Shown here one piece after another: positions 20,503-24,437 of a stretch of DNA of 24,437 bases. A program made the position numbers and the translations under genes. The notes below the pieces were generated by a model, which saw nothing but the letters and a program-made list of their open reading frames with translations, was not told the origin of the DNA and ran no database searches. Positions within the stretch are counted from its first letter, which is position 1; every line of letters starts with the position of its first letter. This stretch comes from Nemertoderma westbladi (lineage: Eukaryota; Xenacoelomorpha; Nemertodermatida; Nemertodermatidae): positions 1 to 24,437 of the forward strand of contig JAUCBJ010008065.1 in the NCBI GenBank assembly GCA_032718475.1. Direction: 5' to 3'.

Positions 20503-22148
20503 TGCAGTTACAGTTTCAGTATTACAAAATGTAGCATTCCAGTTACAGTTTCAGTATTACATAATGCAGCATTCCAGTTACAGTTTCAGTATTACATAAT
20601 GCAGCATTCCAGTTACAGTATTACATAATGTAGCATTCCAGTTACAGATTCAGTATTACAAAATGTAGCATTCCAGTTACAGATCCAGTATTACAAAATG
20701 TAGCATTCCAGTTACAGTATTACAAAATGTAGCATTCCAGTTACAGTATTACAAAATGTAGCATTCCAGTTACAGTATTAGAAAATGTAGCATTCCAGTT
20801 ACAGTATTACAAAATGTAGCGTTACAGTTTCAGTATTACAAAATGTAGCATTCCAGTTAGTTTCAGTATTTCAAAATGTGCATTACAGTTACAGTTTCAG
20901 TATTACAAAATGTAGCATTCCAGTTACAGATTAAGTATTACAAAATGTAGCATTCCAGTTACAGTTTCAGTATTACAAAATGTAACATTCCAGTTACAGT
21001 ATTACAAAATGTAGCATTCCAGTTACAGATTCAGTATTACAAAATGTGGCATTCCAGTTACAGTTTCAGTATTACAAAATGTAGCATTCCAGTTACAGTT
21101 TCAGTATTACCAAATGTAGCATTCCAGTTACAGTTTCAGTATTACAAAATGTAGCATTCCAGTTACAGTATTACAAATTGTAGCATTCCAGTTACTGTTT
21201 CAGTATTACAAAATGTAACATTCCAGTTACAGTATTACAAAATGTAGCATTCCGGTTACAGTTTCAGTATTACAAAATGTAGCATTCCAGTTACAGTTTC
21301 AGTATTACAAATTGTAGCATTCCAGTTACTGTTTCAGTATTACAAAATGTAACATTCCAGTTACAGTATTACAAAATGCAGCATTCCAGTTACAGTATTA
21401 CATAATGCAGCGTTCCAGTTACAGTTTCAGTATTACAAAATGTAGCATTCCGGTTACAGTTTCAGTATTACAAATTGTAGCATTCCAGTTACAGTTTCAG
21501 AATTACAAAATGTAGCATTCCAGTTACTGTTTCAGTATTACAAATTGTAGCATTCCAGTTACAGTTTCAGTATTACAAAATGTGGCATTCCAGTTACAGT
21601 GTTACAAAATGTAGAATTCCAGTTACAGTTTCAGTATTACAAAATGTAGCATTCCAGTTACAGTTGCATTTTCAGTATTACAAATTGTAGCATTCCAGTT
21701 ACTGTTTCAGTATTACAAAATGTAACATTCCAGTTACAGTTTCAGTATTACAAAATGTAGCATTCCAGTTACAGTTTCAGTATTACAAATTGTAGCATTC
21801 CAGTTACTGTTTCAGTATTACAAAATGTAACATTCCAGTTACAGTATTACAAAATGCAGCATTCCAGTTACAGTATTACATAATGCAGCATTCCAGTTAC
21901 AGTTTCAGTATTACAAAATGTAGCATTCCAGTTACAGTTTCAGTATTACAAATTGTAGCATTCCAGTTACAGTTTCAGAATTACAAAATGTAGCATTCCA
22001 GTTACTGTTTCAGTATTACAAATTGTAGCATTCCAGTTACAGTTTCAGTATTACAAAATGTAACATTCCAGTTACAGTATTACAAAATGCAGCATTCCAG
22101 TTACAGTTTCAGTATTACATAATGCAGCATTCCAGTTACAGTTTCAAT

Positions 22149-22667
22149 TTTAATTATAAAAAGTGCCCATGTAATTGGGTAGGTGTAAAACGCGTATACG
22201 GATTCCAAAATTATCAATTGCTACTTTATGGTAATTCAGTATTGAGACGCGATGGTTGGATTTGCCCCCCCCCCCCCTATCTTGAAAAACTAGAGTTGTC
22301 TTTGATTTACTAAATAACCAGTTACCGTATAGCGTTATATTACAACACCATTAGACATAATGTTATTATTTCAGTATAATAATAGTTACGTAGTTTCAGA
22401 AATATGAAAATTGAATAGTTAATAAAACTCAAAATAAATCGTTACTTATTCCACAACAGCACAATACTGATATTAATTCCATTTAGTAACAAAGTTCAAA
22501 AGTTCACACTATATTGTCCTATTAAATTGAGTTTATGGGTTCAGAATTCCAAACAAAAATCTCGTCAAAATTATGTTGAAACGAAACCACCGTGTTGAAG
22601 AAGGGTAGCACACTAACACGGCATAACATTGCCAACTTAATCAATTACAATCCCAGTCCAGAAGTCG
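22149..22667. other. Spacer between array and HSP90, including HSP90 3' UTR
   Basis: AT-rich DNA with a 13-base C run at 22265-22277. The HSP90 3' UTR must lie here, read on the minus strand. I found no canonical AATAAA on that strand, only a CATAAA at about 22531-22536 and an ATTAAA near 22149-22155. The short open frame at 22122-22313 runs out of the array and is not a gene. Confidence 0.55.
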
Positions 22668-24413
22668 CTAATCAACTTCCTCCATCTTAGACGCATCATC
22701 ATCTTCTCCTTCAAGAGGAGGAACGTCTCCAACAGGAACGTCGTCCATGACATCGGCTGCGGAATCATCGTCGTCGATACCGAGACCGAGCTTTATCATC
22801 CGATAGATTCGAGCCGAGTGAACCTGGGGATCCTCGAGAGAGAACCCCGAACTCAGCAGGGCGGTCTCGTACAACAACAGAACCAAATCCTTAACGGATT
22901 TATCGTTCTTGTCGACGGCGACCTTGGCCCTGAGGGTATCGATTACGGGATGGTCCGGGTTGATCTCGAGGTGTTTCTTGGCCGCCATGTAGCCCATAGT
23001 GGAGGAGTCGCGAAGGGCTTGGGCCTTCATGATCCTCTCCATGTTGGCGCTCCAGCCGTACTGCGAGGTCACTATGCAGCACGGGGAGGAAACCAAACGG
23101 TTGGAAACAACAACCTTCTCAACCTTCTTATCGAGGATGTCCTTAATAACCTTACAGAGACTCTCGAACTTTGCTTTATCTTCCTCTTTCTTCTTCTTCT
23201 CGGCGTCGTCTTCCGGTAACTCTAGACCTTCCTTGGTGACGCTGACTAACTTCTTACCATCGTAATCCTTCATCTGCTGTACGACGTACTCGTCGATGGG
23301 GTCTATCAGGTAGAGAACCTCGAAACCGCGCTTCCTGACCCGCTCGACGAACGCAGAGTTGGCCACCTGCTCTTTGGTCTCCCCGGTAACGAAGTAAATA
23401 TCCGTCTGGTTCTCCTTCATTCGGCCGACGTAATCCTTTAATGACGTCATCTCGTCACCGGAAGTAGACGTGTAGTAGCGGAGTAACTCGCTAATCTTCT
23501 TCCGGTTGGTTGAATCCTCGTGTATCCCGAGCTTCATGTTCTTAGAGAACTGCTCGTAGAACTTCTTAAACATATCTTTATCCTCGGCGATCTCGCCTAT
23601 CAACTCGAGACATTTCTTAACGAGGTTCTTCCGGATAACCTTTAGGATTTTATTCTGTTGGAGTGTCTCCCTGCTGATGTTGAGCGGGAGATCCTCGGAG
23701 TCGACGACGCCCTTGATGAAGTTGAGGTAATCCGGGATGATCTCCTCGCAGTTGTCCATGATGAAGACGCGACGGACGTACAACTTAATGTTGTTCTTCG
23801 TCTTTTTGTTCTCGAAGAGATCGAAGGGCGCGCGTTTCGGTACAAACAGAAGAGCTTTAAACTCGAGTTGGCCTTCAACCGAGAAGTGTTTAACGGCCAG
23901 ATGTTCCTCCCAGTCGTTGGTTAAACTCTTGTAGAACTCGCCGTACTCCTCGGAGGTGATGTCGTCCGCATTCCTCGTCCAGATCGGTTTCGTCCTATTC
24001 AACTCCTCGTCCTCAGTATATTTCTCTTTGATCGTCTTCTTCTTCTTCTTCGCTACCTTCTTCTCTTCCTCGTCTTCATCGATCTCCTCAACCTTCGGTT
24101 TATCTTCATCGGAACCCTCGGCCTCCTCCTTCTTCTCTTCCTCCTCCTCTCCTTCGTCGTCGCTTATCTCGCGATCTCTCTCCTTCTCAACCAGCAGCTT
24201 AATCGGATACCCAATAAACTGGCTGTGTTTCTTCACGATGTCTTTAATCTTCTTCTCCTCTAGGTAGTCGGTTTGGTCCTCCTTCATGTGGAGGACGATC
24301 CTCGTACCGCGAGCCAACGAGTCGTCGACAGCCGAACGGACCGTGAAGGAACCCCCCGCCGACGACTCCCAGATGTAGCCCTCGTCGTCGTTGTGTTTCG
24401 AATAAACTACCAC
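22668..24413 (-). CDS. Cytosolic HSP90, 3' terminal exon (partial)
   Basis: HSP90 is the ATP-driven cytosolic chaperone for kinases, receptors and other clients. This exon gives 581 residues, corresponding to about residue 152 to the end of the roughly 732-residue human HSP90-alpha. It starts within the N-terminal domain ([11 protein letters not shown], exon residues 15-25) and has the acidic/lysine charged linker (about 78-130). The middle domain includes TKPIWTRN (141-148) and the [10 protein letters not shown] loop (244-253) with the catalytic arginine. The C-terminal dimerisation domain has the paired cysteines in SSPCC (442-446) and the client-region block [20 protein letters not shown]. 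It ends in MEEVD, the TPR co-chaperone docking tail that marks the cytosolic form. The first codon is GTG (Val) after a splice acceptor, not a start. The ATP-binding residues lie upstream of the window. It appears intact. Confidence 0.97.
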   Translation of the reverse strand: MVVYSKHNDDEGYIWESSAGGSFTVRSAVDDSLARGTRIVLHMKEDQTDYLEEKKIKDIVKKHSQFIGYPIKLLVEKERDREISDDEGEEEEEKKEEAEGSDEDKPKVEEIDEDEEEKKVAKKKKKTIKEKYTEDEELNRTKPIWTRNADDITSEEYGEFYKSLTNDWEEHLAVKHFSVEGQLEFKALLFVPKRAPFDLFENKKTKNNIKLYVRRVFIMDNCEEIIPDYLNFIKGVVDSEDLPLNISRETLQQNKILKVIRKNLVKKCLELIGEIAEDKDMFKKFYEQFSKNMKLGIHEDSTNRKKISELLRYYTSTSGDEMTSLKDYVGRMKENQTDIYFVTGETKEQVANSAFVERVRKRGFEVLYLIDPIDEYVVQQMKDYDGKKLVSVTKEGLELPEDDAEKKKKEEDKAKFESLCKVIKDILDKKVEKVVVSNRLVSSPCCIVTSQYGWSANMERIMKAQALRDSSTMGYMAAKKHLEINPDHPVIDTLRAKVAVDKNDKSVKDLVLLLYETALLSSGFSLEDPQVHSARIYRMIKLGLGIDDDDSAADVMDDVPVGDVPPLEGEDDDASKMEEVD

Positions 24414-24428
24414 CTGGGGAAGGAAAAA
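24414..24428 (-). other. Splice acceptor (3' splice site) of HSP90 last exon
   Basis: On the minus strand a pyrimidine tract, TTTTTCCTTCCCC, runs directly into AG at 24415-24414, followed by the coding frame that continues the HSP90 alignment. The intron falls between codons (phase 0), just before [10 protein letters not shown]. Intron sequence continues to the window edge. Confidence 0.9.
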
Positions 24429-24437
24429 TAATAATAC

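Larger units (their letters stand above)
10488..22148. repeat. Giant minisatellite, about 11.7 kb, units of 29/35/41 bp
   Basis: An unbroken tandem array with, by length, roughly 330-350 units. The 35-bp unit starts TTCCAG, TTACAG, TTTCAG and closes with AAAATG and a TAGCA pentamer. The 29-bp form lacks one hexamer and the 41-bp form has an extra TTGCAT-type hexamer, so lengths differ by exactly 6 bp. Common variants are TGAGGCA, TGCAGCA, TACATAATG, AGATCCAG, AGATTCAG and TTAGAAAATG; they recur in fixed orders, showing higher-order repeats. All units point the same way. Short open frames across the array arise where the TAG is altered and are not genes. The array ends at both sides in unrelated AT-rich DNA. 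Confidence 0.97.

Noticed and set aside
10488-22148. CRISPR-like array
   Set aside because: Repeats are contiguous with no unique spacers, unit length varies in hexamer steps, the host is an animal genome, and there are no cas-type genes.
10488-22148. Telomeric or centromeric repeat
   Set aside because: The hexamers (TTACAG, TTTCAG) are not telomere-type TTAGGG. The array is interstitial between genes and only 11.7 kb long, so there is no evidence of centromere function.
24411-24413. GTG at 24413 as the start of HSP90
   Set aside because: It directly follows a polypyrimidine-AG splice acceptor and continues the HSP90 alignment from the middle of the N-terminal domain. It is an internal valine codon.

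Overview
The window looks like nuclear DNA of an animal, most likely a (marine) invertebrate. It has spliced or intronless metazoan-type genes with Kozak-like starts, long AT-rich intergenic DNA, degraded non-LTR retrotransposon pieces and very large satellite-type arrays. Nothing points to a bacterium or a virus. The species cannot be named from the sequence alone. Intergenic DNA is AT-rich, while the conserved parts of the genes are GC-rich.

Layout from left to right. Positions 1-760 show no recognised gene. An AT-rich tandem array with a 33-bp unit follows (about 763-1777). Next come decayed minus-strand pieces of a LINE-type reverse transcriptase C-terminus (1793-1860 and 1917-2418). An intronless gene for the U3 snoRNP WD40 protein RRP9/U3-55K lies at 3232-4818 on the plus strand, with a canonical poly(A) signal at 5003. 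The following intergenic DNA holds a compact 81-nt hairpin (5986-6066), a further faint LINE remnant (about 6209-6430) and a striking inverted repeat of about 970 bp (6597-7566), built from many small palindromes. A second intronless plus-strand gene (8163-10058) is recognised as a SNAPC2-like subunit of the snRNA-activating complex; its C-terminal half contains an in-frame minisatellite.

About 11.7 kb (10488-22148) is then a single minisatellite whose units are 29, 35 or 41 bp, differing by whole 6-bp blocks. It carries higher-order duplications at offsets of 507, 1264, 2178 and 3442 bp. The right end (22668-24413, minus strand) is the last coding exon of a cytosolic HSP90 ending in MEEVD. 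It begins at a clear splice acceptor, and the N-terminal ATPase part lies beyond the window.

Functional links. RRP9 binds U3 snoRNA, and SNAPc drives transcription of snRNA-type genes, which in animals include U3, so two small-RNA-machinery genes sit side by side. SNAPC2 and HSP90 point tail to tail across the giant array. The most unusual features are the palindrome-of-palindromes at 6597-7566 and the modular 29/35/41-bp array. I did not find convincing evidence for a new enzymatic or defence system.
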